This document shows, one piece after another, positions 33,855-45,006 of a DNA stretch of 64,000 nt. Made by a program: the position numbers and the translations under genes. Positions within the stretch are counted from its first letter, which is position 1. Each line of letters begins with the position of its first letter. The stretch spans positions 1,364,001 to 1,428,000 of the forward strand of contig MOWL01000067.1 in NCBI GenBank assembly GCA_002110485.1, in the 5' to 3' direction. Under the pieces are notes generated by a model, which had not been told where the DNA came from, made no database searches, and saw only the letters and a list, made by a program, of their open reading frames with translations. The DNA is from Emergomyces orientalis. Its lineage: Eukaryota; Ascomycota; Eurotiomycetes; Onygenales; Ajellomycetaceae.

Positions 33855-35698
33855 TCAATCACCACCATCCTTGGATGACAATCCCTTTTTATCACTTTGG
33901 CGTCTTCTTTCAAGCACCTTCATCACATCACTCACGCTATCCTTGTCGCCTTTCTTCTTCTTGGGGCCTCTCTTTCTTTTAGTCCCCGCGCTGCGTCCCC
34001 CCCCTTCCCACCCTACTTCTTCATCCTCCTCATCCCCAAATCGACTCTCACCAAACCCAAGATCCAAATCCATTGCATCTTCCTTTTCTCGTCTCTTGGC
34101 CGCTTCAAAAAATTTCTTGCGTTTCAGAACCGCTTCTTGGTCCAGATCAACGTCATCATCAAGGGCGGATGGAGAAGTCTGTCTAATCGCGGCTGCGCGT
34201 TTTATGGCTGCAAGTATCGTTGGATCGGCAGAAATCGGCATAGGTTCGTTGGCAATTTCTGAGGCTCCTTGGGTGGAGGACGTAGCAAAGTAATCCCGGG
34301 GTTTCGTTGGCTTAGGGGAGGATTGTTCTGGCTGGGCATGGCTACTATCTTTCGTAACATCCGGACGAGGTGGCGAAGCCTTCTCTTTCACTTGGCCGTC
34401 TGATTCATCAGAAGAAGATCCATCATCATTCTCATCACCCACACCGGCCAGCGGGTTATAGTCCCTCCCGACTCCCTGGAAGATATCATCATCTTCTTCC
34501 TCAACTGTGACTGCTGCATTCGCTCGTGACAGCGCTTCAGCGGGGACATCCATACCCAAGGGCTTCGCATCTTTGTCGACCGGTAAAAGCCCACCATCCC
34601 CATTTTTCTGCATCTGACCACCTGGTTTATCCAGCCATCGAATTTTCCTCTTTGTCTTTCCCTCCGTATCAGTCGTGAGTAGGACCTCTCGCCGTCTGCC
34701 GCGCTCATCCCTCTCTATCCACCGCTTCTTCTCAGGCTTGGTTCCAATTTTCTTAAACCTTTCACCAAGCGTAGGAGCGGGTGGTTCAGAGGGCGGATTT
34801 TGCACGCCACCAGCAGCCCGAGAAGCTTTTAACTGCTTCAAAATCTCATCTCGGGTCATTTTCCGCCCAGCAGCTGGCGACGGAGGCGCCATAGTCCCTT
34901 TCTTAACCTTCTCAACCTTTTGCGCAGGCTCCTTAACTTCCTTCTCTTTCTTTTCAAGAACCATATCAAACTCCGCATCGACATCCCGCACGACTTCCGT
35001 CTGCGGTTGTCCCTCCCTTCCACTCTCGGATGCGGGGGGAGGCGGCGCATTTATATCCTCCCCAGCCTTAACCCTCTGTAACAGTTTCCAATCCAATCCT
35101 TTGATCAAATGCGTATTTTTCACATCGCCTCCAACCCCAATCTCCGCCCTAAGTTTTTCAAACGTAGGCTGGTCAATCTGGCCAAGTTTAACCATGTCCT
35201 CCAACGCCCGTATTCTGTTCTCCAGGTCACCATCTCCTTGAACTCCTTTATCACCATCCTCATCGTTCTCCTCTCCATCTTGAACTACCCGTCGTAGAAG
35301 TGTCCTGTCCTGGTATCCCTCAGCCAACTTTGCGCCCTTGGGGGCAGCTGAAGACCTGAATTTCTTTGCAGGGGGCGGTTGCGATTCACGACGATGGTCG
35401 GCTAATTGACGTGCAAAATCTACGCCAGCGACTGAGCGACTGCATGGGCAAACAAGAAAGGAAAAAGTCAGTCCCATATGTGCTATATCAAAAACTTGAC
35501 GGAATAACTTGAAAAAGTGGGGCATGAGCATGCATACGGAGTCATGGGAATGTTGGATCTCATCTTAGATCCTAGAGTTGCAGGCCTCGAGCGAGCTGCA
35601 TCCCCGCCAACGGGGGATCCCTTTTTGTTAGGTGAAAGGTCATGGCTTTTTTTCGATTGGTTTTCGAAGAGCAAGCGGCGAAATTGTTCGTTGTTCAT
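33855..35698 (-). CDS. RED/IK-type splicing factor (Smu1 partner)
   Basis: Homologue of the RED protein, which with Smu1 joins the spliceosome at the B complex (Smu2 in some species). Exons are 35698-35538 and 35439-33855, with a 98-bp intron (GTATGC..GCAG). The product is 581 aa. The RED N-terminal signature is present: MNNEQFRRLLFEN at the start, then AGVDFARQLADHRRE, KLAEGYQDRTLLRR and the diagnostic KNTHLIKGLDWKLLQRV near residue 150. The rest is charged and disordered, with Lys/Glu coils (KEKEVKEPAQKVEKVKKG) and WIERDERGRRREVLLTTD. A nuclear-localisation-like RSAGTKRKRGPKKKKGDKDS lies near the C-terminus. It lacks the long Arg-Glu/Arg-Asp repeat of animal RED. Family assignment rests on the N-terminal third. 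Confidence 0.85.
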
Positions 35699-36466
35699 GA
35701 CTTCTTATGTTTTGACCGGCGGCGGCGCTGTTTTGAGAAGTGATAAATGAATTTCGTATCTCTGTTTGAAGGTACATTCAAAAAGACCACATTATGTCCG
35801 TTTCATACAAAAAGCAAAATCATCCACTGAGCTACCAGTAAACGGTAAATGGGCCGTGTTGTTAGATCTTGTGGGGGAAAATGGATGGAGGAGACCGAGC
35901 TCTGGTCAACATGGCGCTAACATCTCGAGTTGTAGTTAGTGATTATATAATCAAATTTTCTGCAAGGGTCTTTCATCTTTGACATCTGGATGCGCTCTGC
36001 CATCTTTACCACGAAATATCTCCCATGTTAGCAAGTTTTCTTCTATGAATTACCATAGCTATAACTTCTAGATGGTAAGTAATAGGTAAGCCATTTTATT
36101 TTCGAGAGCAAATTCGCTGTCGGCTGTAGGTACACCGGGAACAGAGTAACTAGTTACGACGAAAAAGATGGATAGAGCAGGGAGGTAAATAATGCCAGGA
36201 GTAGAGTAAAACAGAGCAAAGCAAAGCACAAGAGGCAAATCACCTAAAAGCTTTCGTAAATACAAAACGAAGAAGGGACATGTGGGGGAGAAAAGAAAAA
36301 AGAACGACTAAGAAAATAGACCAAACGCGCACCGCTCCAAACAAGAAGAAAGAGAAGGAAAAACGCAACTACGCACGAAACACCTCACAAACTTAAAATT
36401 TACGCCCAGCACGCTCAAACTGTTTCAATTCCAATTCCCAATACCAATCCTAACAACCTACAAAGC
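35699..36466. other. Intergenic between ubr1 3' end and RED 5' end
   Basis: 768 bp, AT-rich, with both flanking genes on the minus strand. It holds the RED promoter and the ubr1 3' flank. No gene seen. Confidence 0.6.
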
Positions 36467-39400
36467 TTAGATACTCTCCCACCCGCCATTGTTAATCTCC
36501 GCTTCTAGCCTCCTACTAATCACAGCGGGTATCCCATGCGACAGCCAAACGTCACGGAGAAGACGATCATACCGTTTTTGGTTCAATATGAGGCGCCTGT
36601 GATGCCGGAAGCCTGGATCGACTTCGCCATGGATGTCCAGGTAAGGGGCGTGATGCCAGCAGCCGTTTTTATTATGGAGGAAGAGAACCATGCATTTGCG
36701 GATGTTGATGAAGAGGCCGATGTTTCCGCCGCATCTGTTATCATTAAAATAATAGTTAATATCTCGCTGTGAGGTTCTCAAGAATGCAAGTTGATATAAA
36801 TATGGGGGAGAGGGTACAAGGGACATATATACATACTCAGCAACATGACGATTACAGCCACCCAATTTCCAATCACCTGCACCTCGACAGCAGACGGCTT
36901 GCGAGCAGAAGATGTCACCGCAGAAGAGACAAATGCTTGGATCCGTGAGTTCCTTGCCGGTGGTCTTGCAACGGCGCCTCGTAGCCTCATCTAACAGCGC
37001 GTCAAAATACTTGGGAAGCCCCACTAGCTCGAAAATTGCAGGGTGCGGAAGGGAGAGGGTCGCCAGATGTTGGTACTGTTGTTGCTCTTGTGGCTGATCA
37101 TCAGCGTTCGCGGTTTCTGGCAACCAGGAAATGAAATGCGAAATCCATCCGGTAACCAGTAGGGCCATGCTGTTATTGTTATCTTCTCCACCATTATTGA
37201 CAAGGGAATCAAAAATGCTATCAATAGATGGAAGATTGAGTAACGTCGCCAGACGATCAATCTCTGCTAGATCATTATAATCGGACCCGGTAGTCGGGAA
37301 CTCAACGCCAAATCTAACGTGGAGTAAAATCACAGCTTTGCGGAGGAAAGGGAGGGCATATTTGTCAACTAGTCGCCGGAGGGCCTTCAACGTTTCGATC
37401 GAGACGTCCTCGGGGCGGTCAAGAAGATAGGAGCCACCTTCTTCAGGCAATAGCATATTGGCCGACGAGGCTTTGTACGTCTTCACAAGCCAATTAAACA
37501 TATCCCTCGTCAAAGACTCCTGCGGACTCATGGGATCATCTTCTGCAGAAGATTCAGAACCGTACTTTTCCAGCACCTCAAGGAATCCCTTTGGTTGTAA
37601 CGTAAATGCAAGGAAAGTCTTTACGATCTCAACGACATAGCAGATCCGAACAACGTGAAGAATGTCAAGGTTCAGCACGGGAACGATGCACAGCGAGCAT
37701 TCAGCGAGGAACACGAAGCTATCCTGCCGAAGCAACGGTTCGATGGACTTGTTTTCATAAGCCAGGTTGGATAGACCCGAAAGTCCCGGGTGCCCGACGA
37801 ATAGCTGACATAATTTCCGCCGATGCATATCCCTAAATTCATATACGGTTTTATTGGTCGCAGTAGTGTTTAGTCCTCCGATTGAGCAGTATGAAAAAGC
37901 AGTTTCTGCAAGCATGCGCAGGTGCGTTAAAGTCATCTGGGGAATTTGAGCCAGGAGCGTGGTGCCACCGTCGGAACCTACACCCCGTTGCGCAATCTCC
38001 GCTGCTGTGATGGAAAGCCCAAGGCTTCTGACCAAGACGTCACTATGTATAAGGTCATCCGAAACATTCCCTTGGTACCCAAACTGTGACTGGACTCCGT
38101 TCGTGCGGATCGTTTCTCTCAGCCGCTTGTAGATAGTCACAAGTTCCGTGACCATGGAGTCGTTTGCTGTCGTCGTGGAAGCAGTAGTGGGCTGCGTGGG
38201 AGGTGCCATCGAGGTGATCTCATCCGGCGGGGGGAATAATCCTGGCATCTGCATCCTGGTTGGTTGCGGGAACGAAAGCAGTTCCGGCGGCGCGGGTGTG
38301 GCCAATTGATTCACTTTGTTAGACAAGGGGGATATAAAATTTTTGGATACGTAATCGACGAATAACTCTTGATACCCAGAAGAGTATAGCTTATCACTTT
38401 CCATGATCAAAGCATGATTCCGGAATCTAGTCACAGAGTAGACAAGAGTCTCGTTCAAAAATTCATCGAAGGAATCTGTCGTGCTTAACGCTCCCGGGTA
38501 AGACTCCTCCTTACCCTTCCAGATGATTGGTAGGAAAGCGTTTCCAAGAGCCTTGCAGAGCGGACACACAAACTCATTGAGAGGGAGCCGCTCAGGATGA
38601 TTGCGAGCAACCTGGTGATGATGTCTCCTCTGCGCAGCGTTATAATAATCCTCGAAACAGTGGTAGTGCATGATATGTCCACAACCAGTCGTGACGGGCC
38701 CTTCCACCGCCTGTTTGGGATTAAATCCCTTGCCCAAGCCCTGCTTTTCTGTAATGACTTCACCACCAGTCGAATCTAGACTCCGCACCATTTTCCGATT
38801 CTCCCCAGCAACGCCGAATGGGCGAATGCTATCAGCGGAACGATCGAGACTCGAAGGAACCTTCAAAACTTCCCCAACATAACTTGGGTTTGCCATGTCA
38901 GTTTGTCGGAAGATCCTACTATCCGTCATCAGTGCGAAGGTTCCATATATAGTCGAATCGTTGGTATCTTCCTGGCATAGGATGCATCGGCCGGCAGGGT
39001 ATTTCCACAGCTTCTTTTCGGTCGGACTGAGAATACTTGGCTCTTCAGCTTCACTCGCATCATCTTCTTCACCCCAGTCAATAGCACCTTGCGCATCCAA
39101 AAAGTTTTGCTGCTGCTGCTGGAACTGCGCCATTACTTTCGCCTGTCTATCAAGAGCCTGTTTCTTTTTAAGCTCGATCTCGCTCTCAGTCTTGACAGCC
39201 GGTGATGGGGCCTCGATATTATCAAATGGGAATTTGAGAGCAATGGTCGCAGCGGTGTACGCCTTCGGGCGCATTTGCCAAAATTTCTTCAAAATGTGCC
39301 GAATCTTTGGTCCGCATGAGGCAAATTCTGGCACCGTCGATACATTCTGAAGCAAGCCGATGATACTTATCTCCGCGGTCCGAGTAAGCTTAGTTCTGCA

Positions 39401-42400
39401 AAGGGAATGGTAAATGAAGGATTCCGTAGTGTCAGGTCGCCCGGCAGTAATTTCATTCGCGTCATCTTCAAAGACATTATCTTCAAGGGTAGCTAATAGA
39501 ATAAGGTGGAGAACTAGATGCAAGAACGTCTCGATCCTCGTGGCAGTGATGCCTTTGGTGACAGTCTTGGCGGTTAAACAGTAGTCTAGGCAATGGTGAA
39601 TAACTTGAGCGAACAAAGGTGTTTGAGTAAAGTTAGTAAGCCCAACATAAGCCCCCGACCGTATCACGCGAAGTTTCGGCTCAAATACAATTGATGATGC
39701 ATCTTTGCCAGTCTTCTTCGCCATCCACTGCTTGTATAAATTTTCAGCCTCATCTCTCTGGTTCTTGGTGTAATGCGCACAGTATGGATCCACGAGATCA
39801 AGATAATCCGGCTTCAGTTCAAAAGTACCTGTATCATTCATGCCTTCAGGCGGGCGGAACGTAGCCACCTCTGCCAGCACCTCCTGAAGATTACTCGATT
39901 CTCCAAACTTCTCATTCATCCGAAGCGACAAGTCAGTGAAAGACAGTGGTTTGAAACATAAAGCATGGGCAATGTCTCTGGCCATAGTACTGTTTTGGGC
40001 ATTGTCTTCATCATCCATGGATGACAGCGAAGTTCGATCCGTGACCAAAACAATCATTAGATGAATCAACTCCTCCAGAATATCCACATGCTTAGCATCT
40101 TCGTAACCGGGTCTAGTCACATATCCGCCCCGCATCCAATCCCCAACGCCAAAACGGTCAACCATACTCGCGAGGAACCTGCTAGGATCACAGACGACAA
40201 AGGCAGTTTGCAGCAAAAAGAGGTCTCGATAGTATGCCATTTCACGAGTGGTGACTGCGCGATATTGGCCCATTTGGTGTCGAAGGCTGAGCCCGTTCCT
40301 CACCCACATCCCAGCCTTCATCTGAGCAAGCCATGCACACACCCTCAAGGGGAAATCAAACATGGCGAGTAAAATATCATCCGGATCCAGAGATTGTATC
40401 GGCGTATTGGCTAGCCGCTGGGATTTAACCATCTCTGCCGTACCAACTAGCACATCCCTCATTTTGTCATGAGGCATATCCCGTCCGGATTCCAACAGCC
40501 AGGAGAGCGTATAATGGAGGGCATGATGGAAACTAATCGAACCGCGTTCTACCACAAATTCGACAACTCGATGGTGCGTAACTTTCTGGAAAGCATCCTT
40601 CTCGAATTCGACGTATGGAACAGACTTGAAACGGACTAAATCCTTAATCTCAGCCTGGTGGAAGCGAAGTCGCTCCAGCCCCAGGGAGTTAATCATAGTT
40701 GAATAGGCAGCCGTGGCGATTGCGTCATGGATGTGAGCAGCGTCTTCTTCTGCCTCGTTTGTGCGGAAGGCCTCGCAGAAAAGACGGCAAAGGCGGTTGA
40801 TTTCGCGCATCAGAATAGATGCCCCTATCCAGCCTTCTGTCTCATATTCAACATGTGCTTCGACTGCGCGAACATTAGGACAAATCCCTTGCGGGAGTTT
40901 GACGAGGTCCAGGAATTGCATTAAATACTGGCGATCACTGCGGATTCGGTTCTTTACATGCTCAGATAGAAGAAGGTAGCGTAAATCCAGGAAGAAATGA
41001 TATAACCGTCTGTTAGTTACCGAGCCGGTGTCTATTGAAAGAGTGGCAGTAGGATTAACATCGTGCGGTTCCCCAACCTGGCGTGTGGTAAGGAAGGTAT
41101 AAAGAATAGCCATAATATTCGTCAAAAAATTTCCCCGTTCGACGACTTCTTCCGTAATAGACGGGGTTGTCAATAGCTGCAAGGAGAGATTGATGATAGA
41201 ATGATCCGGTTCCCTATCCGCGATCAAATATAGTTGGGCAAGAGCCGTATATAAAGCAGAGAATCGCAAACCAAGGATCCGTTTGAACTGCGGCACGTTG
41301 ACGACAGTACCCAGACACAGTTCCCGAACGTCTGTCCTGGTTTTCTTCCATAGTCTCAAGTCGAACAGGATAATCCAATCGAGTCTTGTCCTCTTCCGCA
41401 AATCTTCGTAAGCGGGTAGATCATCATTATCGTAGAATCGCTGAGGTTTAATCTCCCAGTAAGAAGGAGCTCTCGCAGACGGCTTGGGTCTCACACCAGG
41501 AGTTTTAGGAATTTTGATTTTCGCAGCTGTAAACGAACCTGCAGGGCCCTCACTATCAGGACCGGTAGGTGCAATAAGAGTAGAAATACCCTGGTCTCCA
41601 TCTTGCTGGGGAGGCTGTGGTGGTGGCGGGGGTGGAAGAGGGGGCGGAGGATATCCAGCGCGTGTAGCTTCCTCGGCTTCAAGCTCGTCTTCGGTCACCA
41701 TTTCAACGTCCATATTGAGAGCATTTGCCCTTGCCTCCATGACCTCTGCAATTTGTTCTAGATTAAGGCGAACGGGATTGACTTCATCCATATCTTCATC
41801 CTCATCATCCTCATTTCCATTTCCATTTCCATTTCCATTTCCATTTTCGTCATCCTCCCCGTCGTCCTCTTCGTGGTCCTCTTCGACAGCACCCTCATCG
41901 TTATCATCCACATCATCAATTGTCGTGTTAAGTTCGATAAAGGGTCCATCGGGACCGATCGAAACCCGCACAGAGTAATCTCTCAACCTATCCTCCTCCT
42001 CATTATCGTAGATGCCTTTCTTCCCAATGTCGGCATTTGATGCATTGCTTCCAAGTCTCCAAGGTTGGATCATCTGATCGCACACAGTCTGCCTCAGCAA
42101 GTCATTGTCATTTCCAATGGAACAGGAGGCAATATCAGAAAGCCACTCAATAATGGTCCCACACATCTGCTCCCGGTACGTATCTCTTGCTGACCGCACA
42201 GTAACAGTAACCTTAATCTGCTCAATAATGTTCGACACGGCAAGCAAACTCCGCAGGTCCCTCGAGTATTTCACCACACTCCTCCCAATCTCATGAGTCT
42301 CGTTGGCCTTCTCCTTCCCGAACCGAGCCACCTCCCGACAGGCACGCACCACTTGATTCGAGACCTCTAGAACAGTATGTTTCTCGTCATTCCAAAGGAT

Positions 42401-43117
42401 GAGTGCAAACTCAGGCTCTTCCTCAACGGGGTCACTCCCACCATACCATTCCGCCGATAACCTCGACGCTGCCTCATCCTGCCTGATGCTACTTTCAGAT
42501 TTTGCAAGCCTCAACTGCTCCGGTGAACACGAGATAACATCGCAGAAATAGTCATACACCTTACTGATCGTCGTAGTAATACTCTCCACCAAATCAACAG
42601 GCGTCTGTGCAGCAGACGATGACATCGACTTCCCTTTCCCCTCAGCATCCCGCGTCGCAGTATGTATAGCACAGAGAACAGGGATCTTAAACGCCTCTTC
42701 ATCACCACAGTCACAGCACCCATTATACCCACTAGATAAAGAAATAGAATACTTGTGGCCAGTGTGATCTGAAGAATCGAAGCAGCGCGTACATAGCGCG
42801 CAGGTATCGTCCGTGGAGCAGGTCATGCAGTGATATGAAGCTTCGCCGTTTTTGAAAATATGCCCGCACCGCTTCCCGCGGGCGGCGTCCGTGTATTCGG
42901 CCCCTTCAACGGCGCCCTGAGCTTCCGATAACTTCCATTTGCTCCCTGCAAGACCGTCGGGAAAGAGTATGCGGAAGTATTCTTCGTTGTAGCCGGTCAT
43001 GGAACGGAAGAGGAGCTCGAGGAGGTCCTGTCTGGCTGTATTGGTGTAGCGGTAGCCATGCTGGGATGGATGCAGGAGCAGAGCCCGCCCAAGTTTCCGT
43101 TCAAGATCCGACAACAT
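36467..43117 (-). CDS. ubr1: E3 ubiquitin ligase Ubr1 (N-recognin)
   Basis: Very large RING E3 that recognises N-degrons and ubiquitylates their bearers with its E2. Exons are 43117-36837 and 36734-36467. A 102-bp intron (36836-36735, GTATGT..ACAG) restores NRHVAE-CGGNIGLFINIRKC, giving 2182 aa. The zinc-binding UBR box is at about 84-152: CGHIFKNGEASYHCMTC, then CALCTRCF and GCCDCGDEEAF. The ClpS-like domain begins near ALILWNDEKHTVLEVSNQV. An acidic region with a (Gly-Asn)5 run and a proline tract follow. The RING-H2 region starts CILCQEDTNDS and runs through CGHIMHYHCF to FVCPLCKALGN. The C-terminal autoinhibitory region has CLFCGDIFC, NGCWHHAPYLDIHGEVDPG and LNQKRYDRLLRDVWLSHG. The intron is in frame and stop-free, so an isoform with 34 extra residues is possible. 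Confidence 0.97.
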   Translation of the reverse strand: MLSDLERKLGRALLLHPSQHGYRYTNTARQDLLELLFRSMTGYNEEYFRILFPDGLAGSKWKLSEAQGAVEGAEYTDAARGKRCGHIFKNGEASYHCMTCSTDDTCALCTRCFDSSDHTGHKYSISLSSGYNGCCDCGDEEAFKIPVLCAIHTATRDAEGKGKSMSSSAAQTPVDLVESITTTISKVYDYFCDVISCSPEQLRLAKSESSIRQDEAASRLSAEWYGGSDPVEEEPEFALILWNDEKHTVLEVSNQVVRACREVARFGKEKANETHEIGRSVVKYSRDLRSLLAVSNIIEQIKVTVTVRSARDTYREQMCGTIIEWLSDIASCSIGNDNDLLRQTVCDQMIQPWRLGSNASNADIGKKGIYDNEEEDRLRDYSVRVSIGPDGPFIELNTTIDDVDDNDEGAVEEDHEEDDGEDDENGNGNGNGNGNEDDEDEDMDEVNPVRLNLEQIAEVMEARANALNMDVEMVTEDELEAEEATRAGYPPPPLPPPPPPQPPQQDGDQGISTLIAPTGPDSEGPAGSFTAAKIKIPKTPGVRPKPSARAPSYWEIKPQRFYDNDDLPAYEDLRKRTRLDWIILFDLRLWKKTRTDVRELCLGTVVNVPQFKRILGLRFSALYTALAQLYLIADREPDHSIINLSLQLLTTPSITEEVVERGNFLTNIMAILYTFLTTRQVGEPHDVNPTATLSIDTGSVTNRRLYHFFLDLRYLLLSEHVKNRIRSDRQYLMQFLDLVKLPQGICPNVRAVEAHVEYETEGWIGASILMREINRLCRLFCEAFRTNEAEEDAAHIHDAIATAAYSTMINSLGLERLRFHQAEIKDLVRFKSVPYVEFEKDAFQKVTHHRVVEFVVERGSISFHHALHYTLSWLLESGRDMPHDKMRDVLVGTAEMVKSQRLANTPIQSLDPDDILLAMFDFPLRVCAWLAQMKAGMWVRNGLSLRHQMGQYRAVTTREMAYYRDLFLLQTAFVVCDPSRFLASMVDRFGVGDWMRGGYVTRPGYEDAKHVDILEELIHLMIVLVTDRTSLSSMDDEDNAQNSTMARDIAHALCFKPLSFTDLSLRMNEKFGESSNLQEVLAEVATFRPPEGMNDTGTFELKPDYLDLVDPYCAHYTKNQRDEAENLYKQWMAKKTGKDASSIVFEPKLRVIRSGAYVGLTNFTQTPLFAQVIHHCLDYCLTAKTVTKGITATRIETFLHLVLHLILLATLEDNVFEDDANEITAGRPDTTESFIYHSLCRTKLTRTAEISIIGLLQNVSTVPEFASCGPKIRHILKKFWQMRPKAYTAATIALKFPFDNIEAPSPAVKTESEIELKKKQALDRQAKVMAQFQQQQQNFLDAQGAIDWGEEDDASEAEEPSILSPTEKKLWKYPAGRCILCQEDTNDSTIYGTFALMTDSRIFRQTDMANPSYVGEVLKVPSSLDRSADSIRPFGVAGENRKMVRSLDSTGGEVITEKQGLGKGFNPKQAVEGPVTTGCGHIMHYHCFEDYYNAAQRRHHHQVARNHPERLPLNEFVCPLCKALGNAFLPIIWKGKEESYPGALSTTDSFDEFLNETLVYSVTRFRNHALIMESDKLYSSGYQELFVDYVSKNFISPLSNKVNQLATPAPPELLSFPQPTRMQMPGLFPPPDEITSMAPPTQPTTASTTTANDSMVTELVTIYKRLRETIRTNGVQSQFGYQGNVSDDLIHSDVLVRSLGLSITAAEIAQRGVGSDGGTTLLAQIPQMTLTHLRMLAETAFSYCSIGGLNTTATNKTVYEFRDMHRRKLCQLFVGHPGLSGLSNLAYENKSIEPLLRQDSFVFLAECSLCIVPVLNLDILHVVRICYVVEIVKTFLAFTLQPKGFLEVLEKYGSESSAEDDPMSPQESLTRDMFNWLVKTYKASSANMLLPEEGGSYLLDRPEDVSIETLKALRRLVDKYALPFLRKAVILLHVRFGVEFPTTGSDYNDLAEIDRLATLLNLPSIDSIFDSLVNNGGEDNNNSMALLVTGWISHFISWLPETANADDQPQEQQQYQHLATLSLPHPAIFELVGLPKYFDALLDEATRRRCKTTGKELTDPSICLFCGDIFCSQAVCCRGAGDWKLGGCNRHVAEYVYMSLVPSPPYLYQLAFLRTSQRDINYYFNDNRCGGNIGLFINIRKCMVLFLHNKNGCWHHAPYLDIHGEVDPGFRHHRRLILNQKRYDRLLRDVWLSHGIPAVISRRLEAEINNGGWESI
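41812..41847. repeat. In-frame hexanucleotide repeat in ubr1
   Basis: About five to six TTCCAT units. On the coding (minus) strand they are GGAAAT repeats giving an alternating Gly-Asn run within the acidic linker of Ubr1. Confidence 0.9.
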
Positions 43118-45006
43118 GGTGTTGCTGTGGGTGTAGTTGTTTGCTCGCCTTCGTTTAAATCATTTAAGTCGTTTCGATTCGATTCGTGTCTTATTTTATG
43201 TTATGGTAGGTCTCGAGTTGGGTTGGTGGGTGGTGCTGGTGGGGGAGGCGAAGAGGTGATGAGGGAATGAATGAATGTTTCGGAAAGGAATGAAGAAAGT
43301 GGGATAAAGTTTGAAAATAAATAAGTAGCAGTGAAGGATATTAACTGCAAAAAGGAAAAAAAAGTAATAGGCCGTATCCAAAGTCCTCAGAAATGTGATG
43401 TTATGGGGTTGGTGAAAAGTATTCGTTGATTGTATTGTTGTAAATCAAGCCAAGGCAGCTTCCCAGGCCATGTAGTTGTTTTTCCCCACCACTACTAACT
43501 AGCTATGAGGAAGCCCAGCCTAGCATTGAGAAGGCTTCCTGAGCCACACAGTAATACCCACTGGATAACATCGCCTACGCTATTTACTTTGCTCTGCATG
43601 TATGGTTATGCATTAATAATTAACTGCGCTACTACGGATCTTGTTACAAGGAAGGAAATATTCTCGTTCTGATCAGCGGTTGGAGAGGTTCTCTAGACAT
43701 TAGCGCCACTGGCGTGCTCCAGGAGCCCATACATAACCTCCAGTTACAATTGCACTCAGGCACATCTTGAAGTACGACTTAACAACCACCGAACCGAAAA
43801 CCCCGGTTTTGTCTGTAATAGAAGTAAAATTTTGTGTTATTCCACAAGGATCTAATTTGTACATGTACAATTCCACCACCCTATCAACTTCAAACCGTGC
43901 TTCTTTCACGCAGAGAATAAGTCACCCCCAACGCGATAACCGAAGCAAATCCTTCTTTTTCTACTCCTCCTCTTCGGCCTTCTGGATGTACTGGTGTCGG
44001 ATATCTTTCCATTGTCTCTGTTTTACGAATACCAAAGTCAGTCAATCGCTGCCCAAATATCATTCTAAAACATGAAGGTGGTTGTATACATACACCTCGG
44101 TTCAGAGAATCAAATATCCTGTCGCTAATGGAGTCGAACGCCCTATTATAAAATAACAAACGAAAAAAACGAATTCGTCAATTCAATTCCGTCCAATTTC
44201 CGCAAACATATCACGTCAATTTATATAGTAATACAATAGATAGACATCACGTACATCTCGAACACGAAGGCTCCAACGAACATCGAGGTTAGGAAGGCGG
44301 TATTCCGTCGGATGAGGGAGCTAAGAAAGGGTGGACGGTTAGCGCTTTATTCGACTGGAGGGACGGTAAGGGTCAACGGGTGTAGAGATGTAAAGATGTA
44401 GGGAGGCTTGCTTGTATATCATTCCGGAGATCTGTGGAAAGGGCGGGTGATCGAGGTTAGCAAAACTTTTTGGATTCAATTCAATGCCAGGGTGGGGGCT
44501 GAGGTTTGGAAATGAGGATCACATACTCCAGCCATGGTGAGAGAGGTATGAGGCTTCGACGGGGAAATTTGTTATACAGGCCGCAATTGCGTGTTGAAGG
44601 ATTTAGGTATGCGAACAGTCGAAATATATAACAACGATGGGGAATAATGGGCGAGAAGAGACGAGGAACAACGTCGGGAATTGAGTGGGCGGTGATTGGC
44701 CCAGTCGAGGTTCCGCCTTGGATTCTGCCAGCTCAGAAAAACAAACACACCAAAATGATTCATATATTGGCTACAGATCATCCACTACATTAACTACACG
44801 TAACAACACTTGTGCTGGCAAGGTGAGGGCTGTTGTGTACGCTTATAGCACTAGACTCCTGACACCTGGGCGGATATATCCATATACATATAAATACCTC
44901 TATCTGAACTGTCGTCCCATCTCCTTCCTTGTGAGCACCTCCCACAGCAACAAACACCAACGAACACCCACCAACATCCAACAAACATACAAATATCTTG
45001 CCAACT
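43118..45006. other. Intergenic between divergent ubr1 and pym
   Basis: About 1.9 kb. It contains both promoters and a CA-rich leader just before pym (CACCCACCAACATCCAACAA). Frames up to 112 codons at 44,790-45,128 run antisense across the pym start. I see no additional gene or repeat. Confidence 0.5.

Noticed and set aside
44998..45006. Upstream extension of pym
   Set aside because: The frame is open but the first codon is TTG. The ATG at 45007 starts the family-like sequence.
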